From Platycnemis pennipes (Eukaryota; Arthropoda; Insecta; Odonata; Platycnemididae): DNA of 64,000 nt. Position 1 is the first letter of the stretch; each line of letters opens with the position of its first letter. The stretch spans positions 123,090,133 to 123,154,132 of the forward strand of contig OW121853.1 of the NCBI GenBank assembly GCA_933228895.1. The letters are read 5' to 3'. Below, piece by piece: positions 32,358 to 43,071 of this stretch. Below the pieces are notes generated by a model. The model searched no databases. It was not told the DNA's origin and worked only from the letters and a program-made list of their open reading frames with translations. The position numbers and the translations under genes are program-made.

Positions 32358-33152
32358 AGGCCGTTTTACACGGTCATTGAAACTGCGCGAGTTGATCTTG
32401 CTTCCATTTGAGCAGTCGTCTGCGAAAGTCCGTGGCGTAGAAAATTGCGAGGACGCTTGCTTGACAGCTTTACACGGTGCAATCGTCGGTGCATTATGTC
32501 AGTGACAATATACCATTCAGTAGTGCTAATACCGTCAATGTATCGCATAACGTCAAGATCTATTAAGTACCAATTAATTGGACGTGAAAGATGCGATATA
32601 TTACCACCACTTTAAAATATATTCTAAGCCATAGTCTAATATAGTGGATATATGGACAGTATATAGGACACTAGTGGACACATATATAGTGGTATATAAA
32701 AACATAGTAGTGGACACACTAGTGCCGTTTACTTATCCCAACTTTTGCACAACGAACGAACGGCTGTGGGCCAAGGTAACGAGTTCTTACTTTACGCATG
32801 AAATTTAAACTTCCACGTGATTAACCGTCCATCTCTTCGTTATTGACTTTATTCACTACCTAAGGAGTTGAGTGCAAACAAAAACACCCAACTCAATCGT
32901 CAACAACCTATTTAATTGCTAGAATTCCCCTGGCAGTTCGTTGACGCTACATCTGCACCATCTAGTGAGAAAAATAAACTTCAAACTTGCGCGAACGCAT
33001 GCATCAGATTAGAACATGCTCTAATTTGCTCGCAGTCGTTCACGCAGTGGCGCTGTCTCTACTCGCAAGTCGTCGCTTTACACGATGCAATATTTCTTGC
33101 GCAAGTGTTCTCGCAGCAACCTGTGCAGTATCAATGACCGTTAAAACGGACT
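32358..33152. mobile_element. Harbinger-like MITE, copy 3
   Basis: 795 bp, flanked by TTA (32355-32357 and 33153-33155). Same ends as copies 1 and 2, with an extra stretch of TATATAGTGGACA-like repeats near 32640-32710. Confidence 0.87.
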
Positions 33153-33155
33153 TTA

Positions 33156-33499
33156 CAAAATAACACTACTCTTACCTTATCCGCGAGAGAAAACAACCGT
33201 AACAGAGTTCTGTATGCGCGAGCAGTAAGCCCACATGTTTGGGCCAACCAAAATGGACGAACTTACTTCCCGAAACAGCTGCGATGCCACCTCCAGTACC
33301 TTCTCACATCATCGTCACAAATCGTTCAGTGACCCAGAGGGATTGGGATTATAGTGGCTTTTAAGGAACAAGGTGCTGTCGGACTGCTGGACATATATGT
33401 CACAAACCAGCTTACTTATAACAAATTCAAAGTTCTGACAAACTGGCCGTGAAAACTTTAGCGGCGTTACCCGCTGAAATTGCACAATAGTAGATATTC
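33156..33499. other. No gene recognised
   Basis: Intron sequence with no repeat or ORF support. Confidence 0.45.
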
Positions 33500-33605
33500 C
33501 GCAGAGAAAAAAAATCATTTGCCTTGACCGGGACTCGGACCCAGACCCCCTATTTTCCAGCCAGGTGTGGTCCCCTATGTGTCCAGGCATACAGAAGTTT
33601 CCTTG
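33500..33605 (-). mobile_element. tRNA-like SINE fragment
   Basis: Minus strand holds GGGTCCGAGTCCCGGTCAAG, a B-box-like sequence, and a T-run. Similar text at 37860-37985 suggests a second SINE family. Confidence 0.5.
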
Positions 33606-33984
33606 CAAGAGGCGAGATTCACAACTCCAGACACGTGACTTATTGGCCGGAGAATCACCAGCATTACGTTTGTTAGCGGCATAACGGTGCCTCAACAAAT
33701 GACAACAATGCCCCCAGAGCATTGAATAACAATGCAACCATTATTACCATTCCAGCGCGCTGCCGTTTGTTGACGTAACGTTTCTTTCCCTCGAACGGTG
33801 TACACGAGGCCATTACGAAACGCATTCCTATCACGATGCGATCGACCTAAGGAGAAAACAGATGTCTGATCGGTTGTGGTTAATTCACCTTGTGCGTTAC
33901 ACTGCATATAAATGAATGGGGAACTTGCACTATCTCTTAGAATGTGATATTTATCAACTAATATGGGCTAGGCAAAAATATCGC
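33606..33984. other. No gene recognised
   Basis: No ORF or repeat supported. Confidence 0.45.
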
Positions 33985-34176
33985 AGAAGAATTTATAATA
34001 AGAACCCCTGCGTATTATGCGTCTGATCAGATGAACAAGATTAGAGAAATATATTGTCGTACCGATATATTTAAAATTACATTTGCCCTGCGTACCATAA
34101 GAGCACAATACCTAGACAAAATAACAAAGGGAAAGTGAAATATAACCATAGTAGTCTGCAGTACATGATGCATGAT
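33985..34176 (+). mobile_element. CR1-B LINE, left part
   Basis: Reads the end of the protein (INKIREI, then RTDRF-like) and the start of the 3' UTR GTACATGATGCATG, then switches abruptly to CR1-A. The rest of the 3' UTR continues at 35129, so CR1-A inserted into it. Confidence 0.78.
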
Positions 34177-35128
34177 TAAATATTGACCTACAAGCAATTG
34201 AAACTTGGTGTGATACATGGCAGTTAGAATTAAATTTAAAAAAATGTGTAGTAATGAATTTTTGGAAAAAGGTTGATTCTCCTCCAAGCACATACAAAAT
34301 AAGTAATAATGAAATAACAAACGTGGAATCCATTAAATATCTTGGTATAAGACTGACAAATGATCTTTCCTGGGGTAAACACATTCGTGAAATAATGGGT
34401 CAAGCGAATCGTAAACTGGGATTCGTCAAAAGAGTACTGGGTAAATGTGACGATCATGTACGAGAAATCAGCCACTGTTCCCATGTAAGACCTCATTTGG
34501 AATATGCTGCCAGTGTATGGGATCCCTACGAAATCGGTCTAAATAACGAACTTGAACGTGTGCAGCGAAGATCGGCAAGATTTGTAAAGGGACGGTATGA
34601 TAACCTTACTAGCGTAACCAGTCTATTAAATGAATTAAATTGGGAATCATTGTCAGATCGCAGGTAGAAATTTAGACTTAATCTCTTAAACAAATTCCAA
34701 GACCATATTTTCAGTGATGATGTTAAAAATATTTTGCGGACCCCAACTTACTATGGTAGACTGGACCATAATCATAAAATTAGAGAAATAGATTGCCGAA
34801 CTGACAGATTCAAAATGTCCTTTTTTCCTCGTACTATTAGGGATATGAATAACGGTAAATATATCCAGTACGAGTGTAGCAATGGATAACATTGGTAGTT
34901 GCATGTTGGTATAAGGACTTATAGCTAACCCAACTAAAGGCATGTTTTTGCATGTATGTTTTGCTATTTTTATCTTTTTTTAAATAGCGTAGTTTTGAAC
35001 AGTACCCATAAAAGTACTAATCCTTTTTTTATGCATGATATGTAGTGCATGTTTGGTGAGAGTTCACCCCCTGCCACACACCTTTATGGTGGCTTGCAGG
35101 GTATTATGTAGATGTAGATGCATGTTTC
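34177..35128 (+). mobile_element. CR1-A LINE nested in CR1-B
   Basis: Starts at the block DLQAIETWCDTWQLEL, has a 137-codon open stretch (34254-34667: SIKYLGIRLTNDLSWG, RPHLEYAASVWDPYE), one TAG at about 34666, and a full 3' end with GTAGATGTAGATG. Confidence 0.9.
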
Positions 35129-35217
35129 AGTATTACTAACACATGCATGATAGGGATATACCGACACATGTATTTAGGGAAATCTTTTTTCTAACCAGTA
35201 CCTAATCAATTCATTAA
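35129..35217 (+). mobile_element. CR1-type 3' UTR continuing after the nested copy
   Basis: CATGTTTCAGTATTACTAAC and following text resemble 13795-13900 and 37065; this is taken as the right part of the split element at 33985. Confidence 0.5.
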
Positions 35218-35252
35218 TGTGTACATCTACATCTACACGATACCCTGCAAGC
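35218..35252 (-). mobile_element. CR1-B tail fragment
   Basis: ACATCTACATCTACACGATA followed by CCCTGCAAGCC: an inverted tail that abuts the 5' end of the next element and supplies a spurious ATG to its frame. Confidence 0.75.
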
Positions 35253-36791
35253 CGGGGATTCTCCGGGGATTCAACTGTCGTGTTACCTGACCTCTTTCAG
35301 CGGTTGATGCAACCAATTGACATTTCCTGTAATGGTATTGAAAAATTACTTAAAGATATAAGCCCCAACAAATCTCCTGGCCCTGATCAAATTCCCTCCC
35401 GCGTATATAGAGAGTTAGCATCCGAAATTTCCCCCTACCTTGAAATAGTATTTAATAAATCCCTGACCGAACACGTCGTACCGATGGACTGGAAAGCAGC
35501 CGATGTAACACCCTTTTTTAAAAGTGGCGATAGGGAGCAACCATCTAACTACAGACCTATATCCCTCACATCCATTTCATGCAAGGTCCTGGAACATATA
35601 ATTGTCAGTTCAGTCATGGGACACCTAGATAGCCAGAATTTATTGTCCAATGTCCAGCATGGCTTCCGAAAGAACAGATCGTGTGAAACCCAACTTGCTC
35701 TCTTTTCCCACGATATTTTAGTTTCTGGCGAAAATAATATTCCAGTGGATGCTATATTTCTCGACTTCAAGAAGGCTTTTGACAAGGTTTCTCACAGCAA
35801 ACTAATTTTGAAGTTAAAATCTTATGGGTTAGACAGTAACATTATATCATGGATTATTGATTTTCTGCATGATCGGGTTCAAAGGGTTGTTTTGGACGGT
35901 GTTTCCTCACCGGCAATTAAAGTCACTTCGGGTGTCCCACAAGGTAGTGTGATAGGTCCACTCCTATTCCTTTTGTATATTAATGATATCCAAAAGGTGG
36001 TAAAAAGTAAGCTTCGTCTATTTGCCGATGACGCAGTAGTGTTCAGGGAAATTCTATGCCCGAACGATAAAGAATATTTAAATATTGACCTACAAGCAAT
36101 TGAAACTTGGTGTGATACATGGCAGTTAGAATTAAACTTTAAGAAATGTCTTGTAATGAATTTTTGGAAAAAGAATAGCTCTCCTCCTACCACTTACAAA
36201 ATAAGTAATAATGAATTAACAAACGTGGAATCCATTAAATATCTTGGAATAAGACTGACAAATGATCTTTCCTGGGGTAAACACATTCGTGAAATAATGG
36301 GTCAAGCGAATCGCAAACTGGGTTTCATTAAAAGAGTATTGGGTAAATGTGACGATCATGTACGAGAAATCAGCTACTTTTCCCTTGTTAGACCTCATTT
36401 GGAATATGCTGCCAGTGTATGGGATCCCTACGAAATCGGTCTAAGTAATGAACTTGAACGTGTGCAGCGAAGATCGGCAAGATTTGTAAAGGGACGATAC
36501 GATAATTATATTAGCGTAACCAGTCTATTAAATGAATTGAAATGGGAATCATTGTCAGATCGCAGGTTGAAATTTAGACTTAATCTCTTCCACAAATTCC
36601 AAGGCAATATTTTCAGTGATGATGTTAAAAATATTTTACGAACCCCAACTTACTATGGCAGACTGGACCATAATCATAAAGTTAGAGAAATTGATTGCCG
36701 AACTGACCGATTCAAAATGTCCTTTTTCCCTCGCACAATAAGAGATACGAATAACGGTAAATATGTCCTATCGGAGAGTAGCAATGAATAG
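35253..36791 (+). CDS. CR1-A reverse transcriptase, 5'-truncated ORF
   Basis: Open for about 512 codons to TAG at 36789-36791. Blocks in order: NKSPGPDQIPSRV, SNYRPISLTSISCKV, QHGFRKNRSCETQL, FLDFKKAFDKVSHS, SGVPQGSVIGPLLF and LRLFADDAV (catalytic Asp pair near residue 268 counted from 35217), then the C-terminal half with LSWGKH, RPHLEYAASVWDPYE and RTDRFKMSFFPRTIRD. The reading frame is intact, but the endonuclease is absent, so it cannot mobilise itself by the usual route. The annotated ATG at 35217 lies in the preceding tail fragment. Confidence 0.92.
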   Translation, partial: RGFSGDSTVVLPDLFQRLMQPIDISCNGIEKLLKDISPNKSPGPDQIPSRVYRELASEISPYLEIVFNKSLTEHVVPMDWKAADVTPFFKSGDREQPSNYRPISLTSISCKVLEHIIVSSVMGHLDSQNLLSNVQHGFRKNRSCETQLALFSHDILVSGENNIPVDAIFLDFKKAFDKVSHSKLILKLKSYGLDSNIISWIIDFLHDRVQRVVLDGVSSPAIKVTSGVPQGSVIGPLLFLLYINDIQKVVKSKLRLFADDAVVFREILCPNDKEYLNIDLQAIETWCDTWQLELNFKKCLVMNFWKKNSSPPTTYKISNNELTNVESIKYLGIRLTNDLSWGKHIREIMGQANRKLGFIKRVLGKCDDHVREISYFSLVRPHLEYAASVWDPYEIGLSNELERVQRRSARFVKGRYDNYISVTSLLNELKWESLSDRRLKFRLNLFHKFQGNIFSDDVKNILRTPTYYGRLDHNHKVREIDCRTDRFKMSFFPRTIRDTNNGKYVLSESSNE

Positions 36792-37014
36792 CATTGGTAG
36801 CTGCATGTTGGTATGAGTACTTAAAGCTAACCCTACTAACAGAATGTTTTTGCATGTTTTCTTTGCAATTTCTATCTTTTTTAAATAGTGTAGTTCTGAC
36901 TACTATATTAATACTATTCCTTTTTTATGCATGATATGTAGTGCATGTTTGGTGAGCAATCACCCCCTGCCACACACCCTTGTGGTGGCTTGCAGGGTAT
37001 TATGTAGATGTAGA
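35253..37014 (+). mobile_element. CR1-A LINE, best-preserved copy
   Basis: 5'-truncated (no endonuclease) but with an intact reverse transcriptase, 3' UTR and the tail CTTGCAGGGTATTATGTAGA then TGTAGATG. A source-like copy for the one at 30998. Confidence 0.95.
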
Positions 37015-37240
37015 TGAAGCCACCGGGAGGGTGTGTGGCATGGGGTGAAGATCACCATTCATCCAAGCGTGTAGTTACTAACCACCCATTTGCACGTGGA
37101 CCTAACCCACGTGGACACTAACATGTGTCCATGAAGTAGTAGCCCTGCATTTCATAGTTATATGTAAGTAGTGCAAGTCTGGCGATCTTCACCCCCTGCC
37201 ACACACCCTCGCGGTGACTTGCAGGTTATTACATAGACGT
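37015..37240. mobile_element. Facing CR1 tails
   Basis: An inverted tail (GCCACCGGGAGGGTGTGTGG) at 37018-37075 and a forward tail (CCCCCTGCCACACACCCTCG) at 37163-37232, with a CR1-variant 3' UTR between. Confidence 0.7.
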
Positions 37241-37859
37241 TGACGTAAATCTAGTCTGTGTCCATATTCCGTGACGCCTAGACATCGAAGAACCACGAAC
37301 GAAAAGTGACGTAATTATGACTTCACTGCCTCGACAATACCCGATTGTTGTGTAGACAAACTGGGATTCAACAAAGCAATGACGTCTTAACCTCAACTTT
37401 TCCGTTGTTCAATAAATTCGTGCCTTCTCTGGTATCACATTTCGCATGCCCTTGAGATTGACGTAATTATCAAGGGACGACATTTTGAGCTGTGGTAGTT
37501 TCAAGGGTATGCCGACCGACATATGAGGACATTAATGATAAGTAGGTAATTAGGAATATTCGAGACCAGCATTCTCTCGGGTTGCGTCCGCGTGCGTCGC
37601 TTTTTCCTACAGCAGTTTCGCCAGATCTCCTGCTGGCGTCCTTAGGTTACGGATAGTAATAGATAAATAGGAATGATGATACTGATTTATATGTAGATTA
37701 TTAGGAATATGTTGGAACCAATGGAGAGGAGAAAGAGTGGGGAAAAAGCCCGGTGCCAACCATGGCCTGCTCGTGAAACAAGTGATAAGCGTTTTTTATA
37801 ACCGTGACCGACTTTCCCCCCTTCCCACTGTTTCGATGACGCTTAGCACTCTTGGTTGG
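37241..37859. other. No gene recognised
   Basis: Unique-looking intron sequence. No ORF supported. Confidence 0.45.
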
Positions 37860-37985
37860 ACCGTTGTACCGCTGAAAATTCTCCATTTGGTCCGGGTTTT
37901 GAACCCAGACCCGCGGGATGGGAGATCAATACCCACTCCAGTCACTGCGCCAATCCGATCCCTAGAAAATTTAGATCTCAAGATA
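37860..37985 (-). mobile_element. tRNA-derived SINE head
   Basis: Minus strand gives TGGCGCAGTGACTGGAG (A-box-like) and, about 35 bp on, GGGTTCAAAACCCGG (B box). The spacing fits a tRNA-derived promoter. The body is not matched elsewhere apart from 33500-33605. Confidence 0.55.
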
Positions 37986-38011
37986 TCTCTTCGGCAATCT
38001 ACTGAGTAGGT

Positions 38012-38232
38012 ACCCTACAAGCCAACTCAAGCGTGAGAGGTAGGGGTTGAACAAACGCGCAACAACAGATACAATAAAACTTAATTATGCATTACTTATT
38101 ACCTAAATTCACAACAGACTCTGAAAATTTCAGTTTTTAATCAACATGTTAGGATATGCTGTGCATGCTTGGTGATCTTCACCCCCTGCCATACACCCTC
38201 GCGGTGGCTTGCGGGGTAACGCGTAAATGTAG
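38012..38232. mobile_element. Facing CR1 tails, diverged
   Basis: An inverted old tail TACCCTACAAGCCAACTCAA at 38012 and a forward CR1-B tail CCCCCTGCCATACACCCTCG near 38180-38230. Confidence 0.62.
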
Positions 38233-38344
38233 AAAGCTATGTCCATATAAGGTTACACACTAGCACTGCACATTCTAAACTTCGTGCAGACACACGAAAA
38301 GACCTAATATCTACATTCTTATCCAAATTATTTCCCCGGCAACA

Positions 38345-38902
38345 CCATCAGCGAAGATTGGCAAGATTTGTAAAGGGACGTTACGATAACTATAGTAGCG
38401 TAACCAGTCTGTTATACTAACTAAAATGATAATCATTTTCAGTCAGTATGTTGAAAGTTTGACTCATTCTCTTAAATAAATTCCCAGATAATATTTTCAC
38501 CTCCTAAAAAATATTTTGCGACCTCCAACTTACTATGCTAAATTGAATCATGATCATAAAATTACAGTAATTGATTGCCGAAACGACAGATTCAAAATGT
38601 CCTTCTTTCCTCGTACAGTGAGCGAAATGAATAGCTGTAAATATATGCAACAATATATATATACAAGTGTATCAATGGATAGCATAGGTAGTTGAATGTT
38701 GGCATAAGGACTTTTAGCTAACCCAACTAACAGCATGTTTTAGCATGCTTGTTTTTCTATTTTTAACTTTTTAAATAGTGAATTTTAGACAAGACTATAA
38801 CTACTTATCCATTTTATGCATGATAAATAGTTGTATGACGTGAATTCGCCCTCTGCCACACACCTTTATGGTATCTTGCAGGGTATTGTGTAGATGTAGA
38901 TG
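38345..38902 (+). mobile_element. CR1-A LINE 3' end, old
   Basis: From CAGCGAAGATTGGCAAGATT through a frame-broken C-terminus and 3' UTR to the tail ending GTAGATGTAGATGCAGATG. Confidence 0.85.
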
Positions 38903-38959
38903 CAGATGCTAGTCCCGTATTCTACGAACAAAGAATGACATTTTTAGGCTCTCCGTCCA

Positions 38960-39581
38960 CTTAACAACTCATTTGGAATATGCTGCCTGTAGATGGGATC
39001 CCTTCGAAATCGGTATAAATAATGAAATTGAACGTGTGCAGCGAAGATGGGCAAGATTTTTAAAAGAACGATACAATAACCTTATTAGCGTAACCAGCCT
39101 ATTAAATGAATTAAAATGGGAATCACTGTCAGATCACAGGCTCAATTTTTGAGTTAATCTCTTAAATAAATTCCAAGGCAATATTTTCAGTGATGATGTT
39201 AAAAATATTTTGCGAACAGCAACTTACTATGGTAGACTGGACCATAATTACAAAATTAGAGAAATTGATTACCGAACTGACAGATTCAACATGTCCTTTT
39301 TTCCTCATACAATTAGGTATATGAATAGCGGTAAATATGTCCAATACGATTGAATTAATGTACAGCATAGGTACCTTCATGTTGGTATAAGGAGTTGAAG
39401 GTAACCCAAGTAACAGCATGTTTTTGCAAGTTTAGTTTGCTATTTTTATCTTTTTAAATACCTAATGAAGTTAGACTAATATATTAATATTTTTAAATGC
39501 ATGATATGTAGTGCATGTTTGGTGAGAATACACCCCCTGCCACACACCTTTATGGTGGATTGCAGGGTATTATGTAGATGT
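38960..39581 (+). mobile_element. CR1-A LINE 3' end
   Basis: From CTCATTTGGAATATGCTGCC to the tail TTATGTAGATGTAG. Codons are disrupted (stop in the RRLKF block). Confidence 0.88.
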
Positions 39582-40349
39582 AGAACAACAGTTGATCTTT
39601 TTAATTTTACCTTCCTCGTTATTCTGGCGCCCCGTAATTTATTTTCTACATCTTCGATGATTTTCTGATTCCACATTCAATCGATTTTTACACGAAATCC
39701 TGGATGAGTCTGACAATGTCCACACAAAACGTGCCTTGTTAGGCAAAACCGTGGGCCTTTGTCGCGGCCTGACCTCGACATTAACATGGATACAGGAGGC
39801 GTGACCGGACGTCCTTCGTGAATGAGGCTTGTGAGCCATCCTGAGTAGGGGCTGTGTGATACCACGATATATCGTCGACGGTACTCGATATCCGATATCC
39901 CGAGTTGACGTTATCCTAATCCCAGTGTTTTTTTCTGTCACCCTTAATAATGTCTTTATTTCGCGCAATTTCTCGGAAATAGTTGATCGGATTGAAGTGC
40001 TATAAACGGTCTCCTCCTTATAAAATATTACACTTCCTCAATCGTTAATTATATATGTTAAATTGTCTAATTTGTTATTGTTATCAACTATAACTTTTTT
40101 ATCATAAAATTTGGATGTAGGCAATGGAATGGCCATGGTGCGATTTCATCACCGAAAACTCGAATTCAACAAGAAAAGTTCAAATTTGTTTATAAAATTA
40201 TTGTTTTAAAACCATAATTCGGAATTTAATAAGTTTTCACCGTTCATCGACCAAGGAAAAATGGTATTATTTCAGCTCATATGGGCAGTATCAAAAATTG
40301 AAAAGAAACTCTATTATCTAAAATTATACGCTCTTTCGCCTTCAGTTAT
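39582..40349. other. No gene recognised
   Basis: Contains short GATATCC/CCGATATC words at 39870-39905 that recall the satellite at 40350. No ORF supported. Confidence 0.45.
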
Positions 40350-40455
40350 TTATAAGTCGATATCCGATATCCCGATATGTCGATATCCCGTTTTGTCGAT
40401 ATCCCGATATGTAGATATCCCGATATGTCGATATCCCGATATTTCCTATTTCTAT
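40350..40455. repeat. CGATATCC palindromic tandem repeat
   Basis: About five units of a 16-20-bp repeat built from ATGTCGATATCCCGAT, each unit close to self-complementary, so both strands look alike. The ORFs across it are by-products of the repeat. Confidence 0.88.
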
Positions 40456-40554
40456 CGCGAAACCGATATATCGGCGAATCTGCGACATCATAATGATATC
40501 GTCGTGCGATATTCAAAACAGCATATCGCACAGCCCTTCCTCAGGCCTCCGGAT

Positions 40555-40860
40555 ACCGGCGCTCTACCGTGACGTCAGCTTGGGACAGTAGGTAGTTGAG
40601 GCGCCACGCACGTACGTCTGCCGCGGCGGACGAGTTGGCGGACTCTCGGTTTCGACAGCGATTCGCTTCGCTGGCAGACGCCTCGTCCCGGCCGTGAAAC
40701 ACGTGGCCTCTCGACGAGTTGGCAATGTTCTCTCGGGAGTTCGGCCACAGGTGTGGGCCGTGACCTGATTAACGCAGGAATAACGGTCCGAGGGAAAAGC
40801 GTGATTCGGACTGTCGCTTAGCTGTGTGGCAGCAAGTCCGAGGGACGAGATGGACAACTA
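40555..40860. other. CpG-rich patch with a CRE palindrome
   Basis: About 300 bp rich in CG dinucleotides, starting with TGACGTCA at 40570-40577 (consensus CREB/ATF site). It could be an internal promoter or enhancer. The minus-strand 97-codon ORF has no domain. Confidence 0.4.
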
Positions 40861-40896
40861 AGGACGTTTCAGTCGTCTTGAGATTGGTGGGTAATT

Positions 40897-41060
40897 CATC
40901 TACATCAACATAACACCCTGCAAGCCACCATAAAGGTGTGTGGCAGGGGGTCATTTCTCACCAAACATTCACTACGTATCATGCATAAAAAAGGTTTAGT
41001 ATTTATATACTGTTCTAAACTACACTATTCAAAAAAAGATAAAAATAGCAAAGCAAACAT
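40897..41060 (-). mobile_element. CR1-A 3' end, duplicated part
   Basis: Inverted tail and 3' UTR up to AAAATAGCAAAGCAAACAT, then directly repeated by the next element. Confidence 0.88.
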
Positions 41061-41577
41061 AAGCCACCATAAGGAGTGTAGCAGGGGGTAAATTCTCACC
41101 AAACATGCACTACATATCATGCATAAAAAATTTTTAGTATTTATATACTGTTCTAAACTACACTATTTAAAAAAAGTAAAAATAGCAAAGCAAACATGCA
41201 AAAACATGCTGTTAGTTAGCTTCAAGTCCTTATACCAACATGCAGCTACAAATGTTATCCATTGCTACGCTCGTATTGGATGTATTTACCGTTATTTATA
41301 TCCCTAATTGTACCAGGAAAAAACACATTTTGAATCTGTTAGTGCGGCAATAAAGTTCTCTAATTTTGTAATCGTGGTCCAGTCCAACATAGCAAGTTGG
41401 GGTTCGCAATACATTTTTAACATCATCACTGAAAATATGGTCTTGGAATTTGTTTAAGAGATTAAGTCTAAATTTCAACCTGCAATCTGACAACGATTCC
41501 CAATTTAATTCATTTAATAGATTGGTTACGCTAATAAAGTTATCGTACCGTCCCTTTACAAATCTTGCCGACCTTCG
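41061..41577 (-). mobile_element. CR1-A LINE 3' end
   Basis: Restarts at AGCCACCATAAGGAGTGTAG, lacks the GTAGATG tail, and runs on through the 3' UTR into the C-terminus as far as TCTTGCCGACCTTCG. Confidence 0.9.
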
Positions 41578-41616
41578 CTAATTGGGGTAGATGTAGGAAT
41601 TACTTGAAATCCAATT

Positions 41617-41838
41617 TACGCGGGGTGGGTTTGTGTAGTTGTTAGAGCCCTGGCCTTTCATCTAGAGGACCCGGGTTCGAATCTCTGTAGTTGAAGATAT
41701 ATTTCATGGGTTAACTCCCTAATTGGGTTCTTTGCGGAGAGCATTCAAGTTCAGTACTCCATCCGTCGGATGAGACGTCAACCTCTAGTCCCCTTGTCGC
41801 CTATCGTTAACAGCAGGATAATGCCGACGCCGGTTTCT
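41617..41838 (+). mobile_element. tRNA-derived SINE, most complete copy
   Basis: tRNA-like head: GTGGGTTTGTGTAGTTGTTA with GAGCCCTGG (A box) and GGGTTCGAATC (B box) about 40 bp later. The body has TTCAGTACTCCATCCGTCGG and GCAGGATAATGCCGACGCCG, ending TTTCTCTCCTCC. Pol III transcription is inferred from the boxes. Confidence 0.78.
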
Positions 41839-41846
41839 CTCCTCCC

Positions 41847-41990
41847 TACATCTACACCTACATAATACCCTGCAAGCCACCATAAAGGCGTGTGGCAGGG
41901 CAGGCAGGCACCTTCATTTCCTATCCAAGTAAATTTTCTCCCCGTCTGAAGCGCCAATAAGTGCTGGCACAGACTTAAAAAAAACACAGA
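41847..41990. mobile_element. CR1 tail and a second short retroposon end
   Basis: An inverted CR1 tail at 41847-41900, then CCCGTCTGAAGCGCCAATAA...ACAGACTTAAAAAAAACAC (41933-41990), the same ending as the 119-bp insert in the mariner at 8534-8652. Confidence 0.7.
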
Positions 41991-42084
41991 AAGGGAGGAA
42001 TTTCTTAGGAAACTGAGGATGGGTGAAGAGAAACCTGACGTTGGAATTAGCTCGGTCTTATATCAGGTCGCCAAAGGATCCGTA

Positions 42085-42160
42085 ATTCAGCGTCCCATCT
42101 GACGGACGGAGTGCTGAACTCGAAATGCTCTCCACACAGCAATAAAGTTCTAATTCCATC
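42085..42160 (-). mobile_element. SINE body fragment
   Basis: CCCATCTGACGGACGGAGTG and GAAATGCTCTCC are the inverse of the SINE body at 41617-41838. Confidence 0.65.
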
Positions 42161-42967
42161 AACCTCTTCCTAATTTTCGCGAGCGATTTACTTTCTTCCA
42201 TCTAAGAGGACATCCTCTTTCGACTTCTTTTCTGCTTTCCGCACTCTCTCCATCCTACACCACACTCATTAATAGACCCTTTTTCATCCCATTTCCCATA
42301 AGAGCCATTCTAAGGTTACACTCCACATCAAGCTCTTTATCAGCCTTTCCTTCAAACCTATGGCTCCAGTCATAAGACCCCTCTCACACAAAAAAACTCC
42401 TATTTCGCTAATACAATTTTCCACCTCCGAGGATTTAGTAGTGGGCCCATTTTCGCCAAAGTTCCAATAATTCCGTTTTATGGTCAACTACTTTAATGAG
42501 AACCTCACGTTCGCAGGACATTAAAAAAATTACACTTTGTACGGTCCATTGAAGAGATTTATTGAGTACATTACATAATAGCATCATCAGGTTATATTTT
42601 TATTGTTATTATCTGTTTGATTGTTGTCAACTGGTTGATTGTTATAAACTGGTTACGTAACTCAACCCGGGTTGTAACAAATAAATCTCTCTAGTGAACC
42701 GTACAAAGAATACTTTTTTTGAATATTTTTTACGATATGATGAGGTTCCACATAGTTTAACCTGAAAGTATTTGTCATACGTTTGTCTTTGAAAATGTCT
42801 GTTTGTCTCGGAAAAGCACACCATGTAAGGGTGAGAGTTCACTCTCGATGGAAAGTAATTCGCACATTCTGATTGGGGAATGGGAGGCATTATTTCAAGT
42901 GTTTGGGCGTTCGTGGCTTCCTTGGAAATTTCAGCATTCAGAAAATCCCTCCCTTTTAAATGGAATA
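42161..42967. other. No gene recognised
   Basis: No supported ORF or repeat; a short TGGTTGATTGTTATAAACTGG-like direct repeat at about 42610-42655. Confidence 0.42.
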
Positions 42968-43045
42968 TTTGAAGAGATCTCTCCTGGATTCGAAACCAGG
43001 CCATTAGCCGATAATCGCCCCACACCCCTGGCCATGTTCGACAAA
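42968..43045 (-). mobile_element. tRNA-like fragment
   Basis: Minus strand holds GGGTGTGGGGCGATTATCGG and a B-box-like GGTTTCGAATCC. It does not fold cleanly as a full tRNA by eye, so a SINE head is more likely. Confidence 0.42.
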
Positions 43046-43071
43046 ATGGCGATGTCTTCAAAACTGTGCGT

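Noticed and set aside
40261..40572. 103-codon and opposite 61-codon ORFs
   Set aside because: Produced by the palindromic CGATATCC repeat, which reads alike on both strands.
37860..43045. tRNA-like sequences as true tRNA genes
   Set aside because: A and B boxes are present, but I could not fold a full cloverleaf with an acceptor stem; SINE heads fit better.
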